Origin: Oceanicaulis alexandrii DSM 11625
Lineage (GTDB): Bacteria; Pseudomonadota; Alphaproteobacteria; Caulobacterales; Maricaulaceae
DNA length: 64,000 bases
NCBI RefSeq assembly: GCF_000420265.1
Contig: NZ_ATUP01000001.1
Span: 372,001 to 436,000, forward strand
Direction: 5' to 3'
Positions 9,187-19,567 of this stretch are shown here, piece after piece. The notes below the pieces were generated by a model. It saw only the letters and a program-made list of their open reading frames with translations. It was not told the DNA's origin and ran no database searches. Numbering within the stretch: position 1 is the first letter of the stretch; each line of letters begins with the position of its first letter. A program made the position numbers and the translations under genes.

Positions 9187-11976
9187 CTAGTGCTCGTCTT
9201 GCGGCGCATCCGGCGCCGGGGCTTCACCCTCATCGCCTTCGTCAACGCCGGTGTCGTCATCGCTTTCCGCGATGCGCACAACAGACACGACTTTTTCGCC
9301 TTCCGCCAGTCGGATCAGCCGCACGCCCTTGGTGGCGCGGGCGGCGATGCGCACGGTGTCGACCGGGAAACGGATCAATTGACCGCCATCGGTGACCGCC
9401 ATCACGGTGTCGCCGTCAATGACCGGGAAACACGCCGCCAGTTCATTGACCTTGCTCATGTCATGAGCGGCCACGCCCTGATTGCCGCGCCCCATGACGC
9501 GGTAGTCATAAGCGCTGGACCGCTTGCCGAGACCGTCCTGGGCCACGGTCAGCACGAACTCTTCCGCAGCGCCCAGCTCGGCGATGCGTTCAGGGCTCAG
9601 CGCCACCTCCGCCGCCGCTTCGCCCTCTTCCGGCGCGCTGACGACGGCGTCGTCCTCGTCCAGCCCCGCCGCACGCCGCATGGCGTTGGCGTGCTTCATG
9701 TAGGCGCGCGCCTCATCGGGGGTGACGTCGATATGATTCAGGATCGCCATGGAGATCAGGCGGTCGCCCTCTTTGAGACGAATGCCGCGAACGCCGGTGG
9801 AGTTGCGTGACGCGAAGACCCGCACATCTTCCACCGAGAAACGGATCGCCCGACCGGCCGCAGACACCAGCAGCACGTCCTGATCCTTGTTGCACAGGCG
9901 CACATCGAGGATTTCGGAGCCGTCTTCATCCAGCTTCATGGCGATCTTGCCATTGCGGTTGACCTGAACGAAGTCCGATAGCTTGTTGCGACGCACCGTA
10001 CCCGCCGTGGTGGCGAACATCACGTCATACTCGCTCCACTGATCCTCGTCCTCAGGCAGCGCCATCACAGACGTGATCCACGCGCCTTCATTGAGGCTGG
10101 GCAGCAGGTTTGTGAGAAATTTGCCCTTGGTGTTGGGCGCGCCCAGCGGCAGACGCCAAGTCTTGGTCTTGTAGACCATGCCGTCCGAGCTGAAGAACAA
10201 GAGCGGCGCATGGGTCGAGGCGACAAACAGGGTCGCCACGAAATCCTCATCCTTCATCGCCATGCCCGCGCGGCCTTTGCCGCCGCGGTTCTGGGCGCGA
10301 TAGGTGGAGAGCGGCGTGCGTTTGACGTAGCCGCCATGGGTCAGGGTGACGACCATGTCCTCGCGCGGGATCAGGTCTTCATCCTCGATCCCGAGATCGC
10401 CCTCGATAATGATCGAGCGACGCTCCACGCCGAACTTGGCTTTGGCGTCCAGCAATTCGTTGCGGATGATATCGCGGATCAGGGTCGGGCTGCGCAGGAT
10501 CTCCAGCAGCTCGGCGATGGTCTCGGCCAGCTTGTTGGCTTCATCGCCGATCTCATCGCGGCCCAGCGCCGTCAGGCGGTGCAGGCGCAAATCAAGGATC
10601 GCCTTGGCCTGCTCTTCGGTCAGGCGGATCTCGCCATCCTTGATGCGGGAGCGCGGATCAGCCACCAGCTCCACCAGCGGCGCGATGTCCTTGGCCGGCC
10701 AGGCCTTGTCACGCAATTGCTGACGCGCGGTCTGCGGGTCGGGCGCCTTGCGGATCATGGCGATGATCTCGTCGATATTGGCGACAGCCACGCCCAGACC
10801 GATCAAGACGTGCGCCCGGTCGCGCGCTTTCTTGAGGTCAAACTTGGTGCGGCGGACCACCACTTCCTTGCGGTGAGCGATGAAGGTCTCCAGGAAGAGA
10901 CGCATCCCCGCCTGTTGCGGACGGCCGCCGATCAGCGCCAGCATGTTCACCCCGAACGAGGTTTGCAGCGGGCTCCAGCGATACAGCTGGTTGAGGATCA
11001 CCTCGGCGTTGGCGTCTTTCTTCAGCTCGATGACAACGCGTACGCCTGAGCGGTCGGACTCGTCGCGCAGATCGGAAATGCCCTCAACGCGCTTTTCGCG
11101 CACCAGCTCGGCGATCTTCTCGATCATCGACGCCTTGTTCACCTGGTAGGGAATCTCGTGAATGATGATGGCTTCGCGGCCTTGGCGAATATCCTCAATG
11201 GAGGTCTTGCCGCGCAGGATCACCGAGCCGCGACCCTCAAGCAGCGCCTTGCGGGCGCCCGAGCGGCCGATGATCTCGCCGCCCGTGGGGAAGTCTGGCG
11301 CCGGCACGAATTCCAGCAACTCCACATCAGTGATGTCAGGCTGGTCGAGCAGCGCCATCGTCGCGTCCACAACCTCGTTGAGGTTGTGGGGCGGGATATT
11401 GGTCGCCATACCTACGGCGATGCCGCCGGCGCCGTTGACCAGCAAGTTCGGATAGCGCGCCGGCAGAACGATCGGCTCCTGCTTGGAGCCGTCATAGTTG
11501 TCCTGAAACTCGACCGTATCCTTGTCGATATCGGCCAGTAGCGCTTCGGCCGGATGGTCCATGCGGATTTCGGTGTAACGCATGGCGGCGGGCGGATCGC
11601 CGTCCATGGAGCCGAAATTGCCCTGACCGTCCATGAGCGGCAGCCCCATGGAGAAGGGCTGCGCCATACGCGCCAGAGCGTCATAGATCGCGCTGTCGCC
11701 GTGCGGGTGATAACGACCCATCACGTCGCCGACCACATTGGCGGATTTCTTGTACGCCTTGTCCTTGGTGTAGCCACCCTCATGCATGGCCCACAGGATA
11801 CGGCGGTGCACGGGCTTCAGCCCGTCTCGCGCATCGGGGATGGCGCGGCTGACGATCACGCTCATCGCGTAATCGAGATAGCTGCGCTTCATCTCGTCTT
11901 CGATGGACACCATCGGGCCGCTCGGCGCGGCGGGCAGGTCTTCATCCATGGGCGTTTCAGGGGGCAAATCGCTCAA
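9187..11976 (-). CDS. gyrA: DNA gyrase subunit A
   Basis: GyrA is the DNA-breaking subunit of gyrase. The breakage-reunion domain has the catalytic Tyr in [10 protein letters not shown]. The quinolone region reads [10 protein letters not shown], with the Ser and Asp found in susceptible enzymes. A GyrA box (QNRGGKG) starts the C-terminal beta-pinwheel, which contains an acidic insert around [18 protein letters not shown], and the protein ends in an acidic tail. The TTG at 11976 ([13 protein letters not shown]) is preferred because AGGA precedes it and upstream residues look unlike the family. ATG 12060 or 11949 remain possible. Confidence 0.97.
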   Translation of the reverse strand: MSDLPPETPMDEDLPAAPSGPMVSIEDEMKRSYLDYAMSVIVSRAIPDARDGLKPVHRRILWAMHEGGYTKDKAYKKSANVVGDVMGRYHPHGDSAIYDALARMAQPFSMGLPLMDGQGNFGSMDGDPPAAMRYTEIRMDHPAEALLADIDKDTVEFQDNYDGSKQEPIVLPARYPNLLVNGAGGIAVGMATNIPPHNLNEVVDATMALLDQPDITDVELLEFVPAPDFPTGGEIIGRSGARKALLEGRGSVILRGKTSIEDIRQGREAIIIHEIPYQVNKASMIEKIAELVREKRVEGISDLRDESDRSGVRVVIELKKDANAEVILNQLYRWSPLQTSFGVNMLALIGGRPQQAGMRLFLETFIAHRKEVVVRRTKFDLKKARDRAHVLIGLGVAVANIDEIIAMIRKAPDPQTARQQLRDKAWPAKDIAPLVELVADPRSRIKDGEIRLTEEQAKAILDLRLHRLTALGRDEIGDEANKLAETIAELLEILRSPTLIRDIIRNELLDAKAKFGVERRSIIIEGDLGIEDEDLIPREDMVVTLTHGGYVKRTPLSTYRAQNRGGKGRAGMAMKDEDFVATLFVASTHAPLLFFSSDGMVYKTKTWRLPLGAPNTKGKFLTNLLPSLNEGAWITSVMALPEDEDQWSEYDVMFATTAGTVRRNKLSDFVQVNRNGKIAMKLDEDGSEILDVRLCNKDQDVLLVSAAGRAIRFSVEDVRVFASRNSTGVRGIRLKEGDRLISMAILNHIDVTPDEARAYMKHANAMRRAAGLDEDDAVVSAPEEGEAAAEVALSPERIAELGAAEEFVLTVAQDGLGKRSSAYDYRVMGRGNQGVAAHDMSKVNELAACFPVIDGDTVMAVTDGGQLIRFPVDTVRIAARATKGVRLIRLAEGEKVVSVVRIAESDDDTGVDEGDEGEAPAPDAPQDEH

Positions 11977-12277
11977 CGTCGTTTCGTCCTGGCTGGCGCG
12001 CGCCTGTCTTCGCCAAGCGGGACAGCGCGCGTAAAGAGGCGTCGGTCGAGCGCAGTTCACCTGAATGGGCGTGAATCACCTGCGCACGGTTAGATGTTAT
12101 GTCTAGCAAGGCCAGAGACGGGCGGCAAACACGGTGCGCGGCTGTCTCCACGGTTTCCTGACAGATTTGCGGCCCGGCCTGTTTTTTGTTGAAAATCAGC
12201 GCAGACTTCCTCTCTTGGGGTCGCATCGCGCGCGACGCCGCCTACGTTGATAGCGTAGCTTTCAAAGGAGACGCCTC
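11977..12277. other. Divergent intergenic region gyrA / sodC
   Basis: About 300 nt lie between the preferred gyrA start and sodC. The sodC side has AAAGGAG 8 nt before its ATG. No convincing sigma-70 pair, operator or hairpin could be assigned. Part of it is coding only if gyrA starts at the upstream ATG. Confidence 0.5.
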
Positions 12278-12853
12278 ATGACCCGCGCCCTTCACACTCT
12301 CGCTCTGACAACCGCGCTCGCCGCCTGCAGTCTTGGCGCCCCCGCGCTCGCAGCCGACCACCATGCCGAGGCCATGTCCGACGCCGCCGAAGCCCATGCC
12401 GTGCTGATCGATCGCGAGCGCAACGAAGTTGGTCACGCCCGTCTCCAGCAAGGCCCGACAGGCGTTCTGATCACGCTTGAGCTGGACGGCCTTCCCGACA
12501 GCGCCGTCGGCTGGCATGGCGTGCACCTGCACCAGATCGGCGATTGCTCGAACGCGGATTTCACCAGCTCCGGCGGGCATATCAACCCGTCAGAGCGCAG
12601 CCACGGCCTTCTGAACCCCGAAGGCCCGGACAACGCCGATCTGCCCAACATCTATGTGCATGAGGACGGCATGCTGCGTGCCCAGGTCTTCACGGACCGC
12701 GTCAGCCTCAATGGCGAATATGACGCCCCGGCCTTGCTGGATGATAACGGCTCCGCCCTCGTCATCCACGACAATGAAGATGATCACACGACCCAGCCCA
12801 TTGGCGGCGCCGGCGCACGCCATGTCTGCGGCGTGATCGAGGCGGCGCACTGA
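12278..12853 (+). CDS. sodC: Cu/Zn superoxide dismutase family protein
   Basis: The 191-residue product has a signal peptide ending near ALAADHH, so it acts in the periplasm, dismutating superoxide. Copper ligands are visible in HGVHLHQIGDC and VIHDNEDDH, the bridging His in GGHINP, the disulfide cysteines in GDC and RHVCGVI, and the active-site Arg in GGAGARH. The zinc loop reads SHGLLNPEGPDNADLP: one zinc His and the Asp are present, but Asn stands where E. coli SodC has its third zinc His. The stop overlaps the next start as TGATG. Confidence 0.92.
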   Translation: MTRALHTLALTTALAACSLGAPALAADHHAEAMSDAAEAHAVLIDRERNEVGHARLQQGPTGVLITLELDGLPDSAVGWHGVHLHQIGDCSNADFTSSGGHINPSERSHGLLNPEGPDNADLPNIYVHEDGMLRAQVFTDRVSLNGEYDAPALLDDNGSALVIHDNEDDHTTQPIGGAGARHVCGVIEAAH

Positions 12854-13893
12854 TGCTGACACGGCGGACTGCTTTGGCCGGGCTCGGCGCCGCCGGCCTG
12901 TCCCTGACCCTGCCCGGCCGCGCTCTGGGCCAGACGGCTGATGCGTCGCCCTGGCGCGCAGGGCCAGACCTGCCCCTGCGGGTTCAGGAGATTTACCCGG
13001 CTGTCCTTGAGGGCGTGCTTTACGTGGCGGGCGGTTTGAGCCCCGATGTGGGGCGCGGCCGGATCGGCATCTCGGATCGCGTTTTCTCATTGGCGCCCGG
13101 CGCAGATCGCTGGCGCGAGCGTGCGCGCTTGCCCGTGCCGCTGCACCACCCCAATCTGGTGGGCCTTGAGGGCTTAGTGTACGCCGTCGGAGGTTTCACC
13201 GCCCAGACCGGCGGCATGTGGGCGATGAGCAATGGCGTTCGGGTGTTTGATCCCGGTCGCAATCAATGGCGCAATGGCCCGGCCATGGCTGAACCCTATG
13301 CCGAGACGGTCTGCGTCGCGCTGAACGGACGCCTGCATGTGGTCACCGGCCGACGCCCGGCGGGCCTCACCAACAAGGCCTGGTCAGACCACGCCGACAC
13401 CAACGCCCATATCGTCATGGACCCCGCCGCCCAGACCTGGTCGGTCGCAGCCCCCGCCCCCACCGCGCGCAATTCCGCAGCGGGCGCAGAGCTGGAGGGG
13501 CGCCTGCATGTGGTGGGCGGACGTACGGTGACCGGCGGCAACACGCCCGTGCACGAAGCCTATGACCCGCAAAGCGACAGCTGGGAGACCCGCGCGCCCC
13601 TGCCCGAGCCTGAAGCCGGGCCGCGCGGCGCCGGCGGCCTCGCCGCCGCCAGCGTCGATGGCGCGCTCTATGTGTTTGGCGGCGAGTGGTTTGATAATTC
13701 AGGCGGCGGCGTCTACGCCCAGGTCTGGCGCTATGACCCGCAAACCGACGCCTGGACCGAGATGGGCCGCATGCCCACGCCCCGGCACGGCCTGGGCGCG
13801 GTCACGGTGGGATCACAGATCGCCACCATCGGCGGCGCGGCCCAGCCCAGCGGCAGCCAGACCACCGCGACGCTCAACTGGTTCACGCCCTGA
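12853..13893 (+). CDS. Exported kelch-repeat protein
   Basis: The 346-residue product starts with a Tat-like signal (RRTALAGLGAAGLSLTLPG). It then has about six kelch blades recognisable by YVAGG, YAVGGF, HVVTGR, HVVGGR, YVFGGE and IATIGG motifs spaced 45-60 residues, each with a downstream Trp. It should form a beta-propeller in the periplasm. Propellers of this type bind ligands or act in sugar chemistry (compare NanM); no catalytic residues could be assigned. Translation is coupled to sodC by a TGATG overlap, implying joint expression. Confidence 0.85.
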   Translation: MLTRRTALAGLGAAGLSLTLPGRALGQTADASPWRAGPDLPLRVQEIYPAVLEGVLYVAGGLSPDVGRGRIGISDRVFSLAPGADRWRERARLPVPLHHPNLVGLEGLVYAVGGFTAQTGGMWAMSNGVRVFDPGRNQWRNGPAMAEPYAETVCVALNGRLHVVTGRRPAGLTNKAWSDHADTNAHIVMDPAAQTWSVAAPAPTARNSAAGAELEGRLHVVGGRTVTGGNTPVHEAYDPQSDSWETRAPLPEPEAGPRGAGGLAAASVDGALYVFGGEWFDNSGGGVYAQVWRYDPQTDAWTEMGRMPTPRHGLGAVTVGSQIATIGGAAQPSGSQTTATLNWFTP

Positions 13894-13915
13894 GCCGAAG
13901 TCGCAAATGAACAGC

Positions 13916-13947
13916 AAAAAGCCCGGCGCGCTGCGCCGGGCTTTTTT
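13916..13947. terminator. Bidirectional terminator between kelch gene and ssb
   Basis: A 14-bp stem with AAAAAGCCCGGCGC on the left and GCGCCGGGCTTTTT on the right, 3-nt loop, lies between two convergent genes. T-runs follow on both strands. Confidence 0.9.
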
Positions 13948-13969
13948 CGTCTGGGCCAGATGAGAGCCC

Positions 13970-14497
13970 CTAGAACGGGATGTCGTCGTCCAGGGTGTCG
14001 GAGGTGAAATCCTCGCGCGGGGCGTTGCTGCGCTGACCACCGCCTTGCCCACCGCCCTGATTGTAACCGCCCTGGCCGCCGCCGGAACGATCGTCCATCT
14101 GGTTGTTGTTATAGCCGCCGCCCATGCGGTCGCCGCCGCCTTCGCCGCGACCGTCCAGCATGGTCAACTCGCCGCGATAGCGCTGCAGCACCACTTCGGT
14201 GGTGTATTTGTCATTGCCGTCGCGGTCCTGCCATTTGCGGGTCTGAAGCTGGCCCTCGATGTAAACCTTCGAGCCCTTCTTGAGATAGTTCTCGGCGACC
14301 TTGGCGAGGTTGTCGTTGAAGATGACGACGTTGTGCCATTCGGTCTTCTCGCGGCGTTCGCCGGTGGACTTGTCGCGCCAGTTTTCTGACGTGGCGATGC
14401 GCAGGTTCACGACCGGATCGCCGGAATTCAGGCGCCGCACTTCAGGGTCGGCGCCCAGATTGCCCACCAGGATCACCTTGTTTACAGAACCAGCCAT
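13970..14497 (-). CDS. ssb: Single-stranded DNA-binding protein
   Basis: The 175-residue SSB protects single-stranded DNA in replication, repair and recombination. The OB-fold occupies about residues 1-110 ([49 protein letters not shown]). A Gly/Asn/Gln-rich flexible linker follows, then the acidic tip DDDIPF that recruits partner proteins. It is divergent from uvrA with a LexA box between them, so SOS control is likely. Confidence 0.98.
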   Translation of the reverse strand: MAGSVNKVILVGNLGADPEVRRLNSGDPVVNLRIATSENWRDKSTGERREKTEWHNVVIFNDNLAKVAENYLKKGSKVYIEGQLQTRKWQDRDGNDKYTTEVVLQRYRGELTMLDGRGEGGGDRMGGGYNNNQMDDRSGGGQGGYNQGGGQGGGQRSNAPREDFTSDTLDDDIPF

Positions 14498-14531
14498 ACC
14501 GCGTCTCCCGCTTGTCTTTCGCGTCGTATTT

Positions 14532-14546
14532 GTTCACATTCCGTTC
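14532..14546. promoter_or_regulatory. LexA (SOS) box between ssb and uvrA
   Basis: GTTC at 14532-14535 and GTTC at 14543-14546 are separated by exactly 7 nt, matching the alphaproteobacterial LexA consensus GTTC-N7-GTTC. It sits 35 nt upstream of the ssb start and 174 nt upstream of uvrA. Confidence 0.85.
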
Positions 14547-14719
14547 CGCGCGTCAATTAAGGCGCGAGTCGGGTGTTAACGAAGCCTATCCCGCCCCTTG
14601 AGTCCATCGCCGGGCGCCGCTGTCGGCGCCTATACGGTGGATAGAGACGCGGCGGAGCCCTAAGTAACGCCCGATACGCCCGCCCGGCCCGGCCGCCAGC
14701 TAAGGACTTTGCGTCATCC

Positions 14720-17602
14720 ATGACTGACAAGCTCAAAACCATTTCCGTGCGCGGCGCGCGCGAACACAATCTCAAGGGCGTGTCGGTGGACCTGCCGCGT
14801 GACGAGCTGATCGTGTTCACGGGGCTGTCGGGATCGGGCAAGTCCTCGCTCGCCTTCGACACCATCTACGCCGAGGGCCAACGCCGTTATGTAGAGAGCC
14901 TGTCCGCCTATGCGCGCCAGTTCCTGGAGCTGATGAGCAAGCCGGATGTGGACTCCATCGAAGGCCTGTCGCCCGCCATCTCGATTGAGCAGAAGACCAC
15001 TTCGAAAAACCCGCGCTCCACCGTGGGCACGGTGACCGAGATTTACGACTATATGCGCCTTCTCTGGGCGCGGGTGGGCGTGCCCTATTCGCCCGCCACC
15101 GGCGAGCCGATCTCGGCGCAGACCGTCTCTCAGATGGTGGACAAGACCACCGCGCTCGACGACGGCGCGCGGCTCTACCTGCTGGCGCCCATCGTGCGCG
15201 GCCGGAAAGGCGAATACCGCAAGGAGTTCGCCGAGCTGCTGAAGCAAGGCTTCCAGCGCGTGAAGGTGGATGGCGAGTTCTATGCGTTGGAAGACGCGCC
15301 CGAGCTCGACAAGAAATTCAAGCACGATATCGACGTGGTGGTGGACCGGGTGGTCACCAAGGAGGGGCTCGAACAACGCCTCGCCGACAGCCTGGAGACC
15401 GCGCTGCGTCTTGCCGACGGCATCGCCATGGCCGAGTTCGCGTCAGACCATGGCGAGCATAAAACCGGCGAGCGGATCATCTTCTCGCAAAAATTCGCCT
15501 GCCCGGTCAGCGGCTTCACCATTGAAGAGATCGAGCCGCGCCTGTTCTCGTTCAACAATCCGTTCGGCGCCTGCCCGGCCTGTGACGGGCTGGGTCAGAG
15601 CCTGGAGTTTGACGAGGACATGGTGGTCCCTGACCGCGACAAGTCGCTCTATGACGGCGCCATTGCGCCGTGGAGCCGGGCGACCTCCAAGCTCTACCAG
15701 CAAACCTTGCAAGCGATCGCAGACCATTACGGCGCCAGCATGTACACGCCCTGGCGCGATCTGGACGCGAGCTTTCGCAAGATCGTGCTGCACGGCACCA
15801 AGGACAAGATCAAGTTCACCTACGAAGACGGGCTGCGCCAGTTCACCACCTCCAAGGCGTTTGAAGGGGTGATGCCGAACCTGCAGCGGCGCTGGCGCGA
15901 GACGGACTCCAGCTGGGTGCGCGAGGATCTGGCGCGCTTTCAGTCCGCCCAGCCCTGTGATGTGTGCGACGGCAAGCGCCTGAAGCCCGAAGCGCTAGCG
16001 GTGAAGATCGACGGCGCAGACATCTCCATCGCCGGGGAGAAATCCATCAAGGCGGCGCTGCGCTGGTTTGAAGCGGTGGAAGACACGCTGTCGGCCAAGG
16101 ATCAGGAGATCGCCCGGCGCATCCTGAAGGAAATCCGGGACCGCCTGAGATTCCTGGTCGATGTGGGCCTGGATTATCTCACGCTCAGCCGCGCCTCTGG
16201 CACGCTGTCGGGCGGGGAGAGCCAGCGTATTCGTCTGGCCAGCCAGATCGGCTCGGGCCTGACTGGCGTCCTCTATGTGCTGGATGAGCCGTCCATCGGC
16301 CTGCACCAGCGCGACAATACGCGGCTTCTGGATTCCCTGCGCGGCCTTCGCGATCTGGGCAATACCGTGCTGGTGGTCGAGCATGACGAGGAAGCCATCG
16401 AGACGGCCGATTATGTGGTCGACCTCGGACCCGCCGCGGGCGTTCATGGCGGCGAAGTGATCGCGGCCGGCACGCCGGCGGAGATCGCCGCGAACCCCAA
16501 ATCGCTGACCGGTCAGTACATGTCCGGCAAGCGCATGGTGCCGGTGCCGGAACAGCGCCGCCCGGTGGACCTGAACCGCGCCGTCACCGTGAAGGGCGCC
16601 TCCGGCAACAATCTTCAGAACATCGACGCCGCCTATCCGCTGGGCGTGATGACGTGTGTGACCGGGGTTTCGGGCGGCGGCAAATCCACCCTGACCATCG
16701 AGACGCTCTACAAGGCGGCGGCGCGGCGCCTGAACAAGGCCTCCGCCGTGCCCCTGCCCCATGACACGGTGGAAGGGCTCGACCAGGTCGACAAGATCAT
16801 CGACATCGACCAGAGCCCGATCGGGCGCACCCCGCGGTCCAACCCCGCCACCTATACCGGCGCCTTCACCCCGATCCGCGACTGGTTCGCCTCCCTGCCT
16901 GAATCCCAGACGCGCGGCTACAAGCCGGGCCGCTTCTCCTTCAACGTCAAAGGCGGGCGCTGCGAGGCGTGCCAGGGCGATGGCGTGGTGAAGATCGAGA
17001 TGCACTTCCTGCCCGACGTCTATGTGGAGTGCGATGTGTGTCATGGCGCACGGTTCAACCGCGAGACGCTGGAAGTGACCTTCAAGGGCAAATCCATCGC
17101 CGACGTGCTCGACATGACCGTCGAGGAGGCCGCCGACTTCTTCAAGGCCGTCCCGTCCGTGCGCGACAAGATGGAGACGCTGAAACAAGTGGGGCTGAGC
17201 TATCTCAAGGTCGGCCAGCCCGCGACCCAACTATCAGGCGGCGAAGCCCAGCGGGTGAAGCTGTCCAAAGAGCTCGCCAAGCGTTCCACCGGCAAGACGC
17301 TCTACATCCTCGACGAGCCCACTACGGGCCTCCATTTCGAGGACGTGCGCAAGCTCCTCGAAGTGCTTCACGAGTTGGTCGATCAGGGCAATACGGTGAT
17401 CGTCATCGAGCACAATCTCGATGTCATCAAGACCGCAGACTGGCTGCTGGACCTGGGCCCGGAAGGCGGCTCGGGTGGCGGCGAGATCGTCGCCTGCGGC
17501 ACGCCCGAACAGGTCGCCGAGGTGGATGCCAGCTGGACCGGCCGCTATCTCAAACCGCTTCTGGAGCGGGATGTGGCGCGTCAGAAGAAGCTGGCGGGGT
17601 AA
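14720..17602 (+). CDS. uvrA: Excinuclease ABC subunit A
   Basis: UvrA is the damage-recognition ATPase of nucleotide excision repair. The 960 residues contain two ABC modules: first Walker [10 protein letters not shown] at about 36, signature [16 protein letters not shown] and [15 protein letters not shown]; second Walker [10 protein letters not shown], signature [15 protein letters not shown] and [13 protein letters not shown]. The C-terminal zinc module is intact (CEACQGDG...CDVCHGARF). The first zinc module has CPVS instead of CPxC before [28 protein letters not shown], losing one cysteine. SOS control is expected through the shared LexA box. Confidence 0.98.
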   Translation: MTDKLKTISVRGAREHNLKGVSVDLPRDELIVFTGLSGSGKSSLAFDTIYAEGQRRYVESLSAYARQFLELMSKPDVDSIEGLSPAISIEQKTTSKNPRSTVGTVTEIYDYMRLLWARVGVPYSPATGEPISAQTVSQMVDKTTALDDGARLYLLAPIVRGRKGEYRKEFAELLKQGFQRVKVDGEFYALEDAPELDKKFKHDIDVVVDRVVTKEGLEQRLADSLETALRLADGIAMAEFASDHGEHKTGERIIFSQKFACPVSGFTIEEIEPRLFSFNNPFGACPACDGLGQSLEFDEDMVVPDRDKSLYDGAIAPWSRATSKLYQQTLQAIADHYGASMYTPWRDLDASFRKIVLHGTKDKIKFTYEDGLRQFTTSKAFEGVMPNLQRRWRETDSSWVREDLARFQSAQPCDVCDGKRLKPEALAVKIDGADISIAGEKSIKAALRWFEAVEDTLSAKDQEIARRILKEIRDRLRFLVDVGLDYLTLSRASGTLSGGESQRIRLASQIGSGLTGVLYVLDEPSIGLHQRDNTRLLDSLRGLRDLGNTVLVVEHDEEAIETADYVVDLGPAAGVHGGEVIAAGTPAEIAANPKSLTGQYMSGKRMVPVPEQRRPVDLNRAVTVKGASGNNLQNIDAAYPLGVMTCVTGVSGGGKSTLTIETLYKAAARRLNKASAVPLPHDTVEGLDQVDKIIDIDQSPIGRTPRSNPATYTGAFTPIRDWFASLPESQTRGYKPGRFSFNVKGGRCEACQGDGVVKIEMHFLPDVYVECDVCHGARFNRETLEVTFKGKSIADVLDMTVEEAADFFKAVPSVRDKMETLKQVGLSYLKVGQPATQLSGGEAQRVKLSKELAKRSTGKTLYILDEPTTGLHFEDVRKLLEVLHELVDQGNTVIVIEHNLDVIKTADWLLDLGPEGGSGGGEIVACGTPEQVAEVDASWTGRYLKPLLERDVARQKKLAG

Positions 17603-17625
17603 AGCTGGGCGCTTTCTCTGAGCGC

Positions 17626-18606
17626 CTATCCCTTCCGCCCGCGCAGCACCAAACCCGCCAGCATCAGTGCGCTCAACCCGCCCATGGCGATGAGCTGGGC
17701 GTAGGTTTCCGGGCCCAGACTGACGGAATCCGCACCGGCCAGGCCGGTTGCGGAGCTGAACACCTGGGCGACAGCGGTCTTGATCGTCTGATCGGGATCG
17801 GACGCCAGAAGCGCGAAGGTGGGCGCGATGACGGCGACGGCGTTGAACGCGCCATGGGCGGCGGCGGCCTCGACGATGGAGCGCCGCCACAGTGCGGTCA
17901 GCGAGAAGACGAGGCCGGTCAGTCCGATTCCCGACAGCGCCAGCACGCCGAACATCAGCCCCGAGATGAAGACATGGGCGTGTAACAGCGCGAAGGCGAA
18001 GCTGGCGACAAAGACGCCGACAGGCTTGCCCCAGCGCGCGGTCAGCGCGCTCATCAGCCAGCCGCGAAAGACCAGCTCTTCCACCCCGCCCTGGATGAGA
18101 AAGCCCACGAACAGCGCCGCATAGCCGATCAGGGCGGTCTGGGTGACGGCGCGGCTGATCTCCATCGCCCCCAGATTATCGGCGGCGCCAGTGCTGGCGC
18201 CCATGCCCAACAGGGCCGCGACAACGCTGACCAAGACCACAAGAAACACGCCCAGCGGCAAGCCCAGAATGTAGCGCCCGAAAAAGCCCCGTCCCTCAAG
18301 GCCGATCGTCGAGAGCGGGCGACGTTCAAACAGCTTCACCCACATCAGCGTCATGATCGCCCAGGCGATGAACTGCAACAGCATCAGCGGCAGCAGCACC
18401 GTCAACGTGTTCTCGTTCAGCGCCCGTTGAGCGGCCAGCGGGTCGGTCTCGCCCGACGAGACCGTCAGGACGATGGTGTAGATGATCGTCCCGACCAGTA
18501 CGGGAATGGATGAGACAAGATAGCCCGCCACCATCAAACCGACCGCGCCCCAGCCCCAGGTGCGACGCGCAGTTTCCGGCCAGGGTGCATACAGCGCTTG
18601 GGTCAT
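17626..18606 (-). CDS. CPBP-family intramembrane metalloprotease
   Basis: The 326-residue polytopic membrane protein has about eight hydrophobic segments. The three CPBP (Rce1/Abi) motifs are intact: EELVFRGWL (EExxxR), FALLHAHV (FxxxH) and HGAFN (HxxxN). Family members cleave prenylated proteins or peptides within the membrane, or serve in bacteriocin self-immunity. It is the last gene of a four-gene minus-strand run, starting 1 nt from the stop of the previous gene. That suggests its substrate or partner could be the upstream membrane proteins, but this is inference. Confidence 0.88.
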   Translation of the reverse strand: MTQALYAPWPETARRTWGWGAVGLMVAGYLVSSIPVLVGTIIYTIVLTVSSGETDPLAAQRALNENTLTVLLPLMLLQFIAWAIMTLMWVKLFERRPLSTIGLEGRGFFGRYILGLPLGVFLVVLVSVVAALLGMGASTGAADNLGAMEISRAVTQTALIGYAALFVGFLIQGGVEELVFRGWLMSALTARWGKPVGVFVASFAFALLHAHVFISGLMFGVLALSGIGLTGLVFSLTALWRRSIVEAAAAHGAFNAVAVIAPTFALLASDPDQTIKTAVAQVFSSATGLAGADSVSLGPETYAQLIAMGGLSALMLAGLVLRGRKG

Positions 18607-18607
18607 C

Positions 18608-19564
18608 TTACGGAGCTTTCTCAGAAGGATTGGGCATGGAGAGCGCCAGTTTGGCGCTGATGCCGCGTCCGATCATCATCACGAGGCCCGTGCTGAACAT
18701 TACGGGCGTCAGTACGAGCGCAGTAATCCATGCCTGGTCCACGCCAGGCATCAACAGCGCATACAAGCGCATGGTGATCATCGGGTCTTCCGGGTTCTGA
18801 AGCACCATTTCAAACGTATTCGCAACGTGGTCCCCGACGCTGAAGGCTATGGCGCCATAACCGACGATCATCACCAGCAGGTAGAGGATCAAGAACAGAA
18901 CCCATGACACGGTGAGGCCGACCACATGTCGCCAACCTGCGCGGATCGCGCCCCCGATATCAAACCGCCCGGACAGGGCATGCGCCGGAAGACCGGAGAA
19001 GACTGACAAGATCGCGACCAGGCCCAGACCGCCGATGAGGCACAGCGCGATCACAACCAGGACGGCGGCGACTGCGCTGTCGCCGGTCCCGCTCTCTGCG
19101 GCCAGCATCGCAAACACGATACCGATCATGATCACGAAGAACAGGACCAGAAAGGCCGCCAGATAAACGCCAAAGAGGATCAAACCACTCAGGGTCAGGC
19201 GACCGATACCCGCCCAGCCGGGCCAGAGGGTGAACCGGCCCCTCATGAACAGCGTGAGCCAGACCGCCTCAATCCAGATCCAGAGCGGAAGCCCAAGAAG
19301 AGAGATGAGCGAACTGGCGGATGAAAACTGCATGCTCAGGGCATAGGCTTCACCGGCATCGCCCATTTCAGCGGCCTGCACGCCTGTACGCGCTAGCTCT
19401 CCGAACAGAACGAACTGCCCCACCGCCATAACGACATAGATAAAGGTGTACCCGATCAGCAAGGTCAGCACGGCTCCGGGCCGGGCGCGAAAAACTTCCA
19501 AGCCGAAGCTGAGCGCCCCGCCCACCGTGAAACGGTGGGCGGGCGGCGTCGTCATGTCCGTCAT
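18608..19564 (-). CDS. Polytopic membrane protein, third of three tandem paralogues
   Basis: A 318-residue integral membrane protein with a short cytoplasmic start (FTVGGALSFGLEVFRARPGAVL) and six or so transmembrane segments. A region near residues 195-220 (LSGRFDIGGAIRAGWRHVVGLTVSWVLF) resembles the corresponding part of its two upstream neighbours. The pattern is reminiscent of membrane domains found with glycerophosphodiester phosphodiesterases, but that is a weak resemblance. It is 3 nt downstream of the second paralogue and 1 nt upstream of the CPBP protease. Confidence 0.75.
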   Translation of the reverse strand: MTDMTTPPAHRFTVGGALSFGLEVFRARPGAVLTLLIGYTFIYVVMAVGQFVLFGELARTGVQAAEMGDAGEAYALSMQFSSASSLISLLGLPLWIWIEAVWLTLFMRGRFTLWPGWAGIGRLTLSGLILFGVYLAAFLVLFFVIMIGIVFAMLAAESGTGDSAVAAVLVVIALCLIGGLGLVAILSVFSGLPAHALSGRFDIGGAIRAGWRHVVGLTVSWVLFLILYLLVMIVGYGAIAFSVGDHVANTFEMVLQNPEDPMITMRLYALLMPGVDQAWITALVLTPVMFSTGLVMMIGRGISAKLALSMPNPSEKAP

Positions 19565-19567
19565 GGA

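Noticed and set aside
11977-12060. Upstream ATG for gyrA adding 28 residues
   Set aside because: The extra segment is Arg/Cys-rich and unlike GyrA N-termini, whereas TTG 11976 gives a family-like start with AGGA upstream; kept only as an alternative.
15995-17230. Long open frame antisense to uvrA
   Set aside because: It is rich in His, Gly and Arg, has no recognisable domain, and is fully contained in uvrA; typical of high-GC shadow frames. Similar long antisense frames opposite trmFO, secD, the carboxylase and the lipoprotein cyclophilin were dismissed for the same reason.
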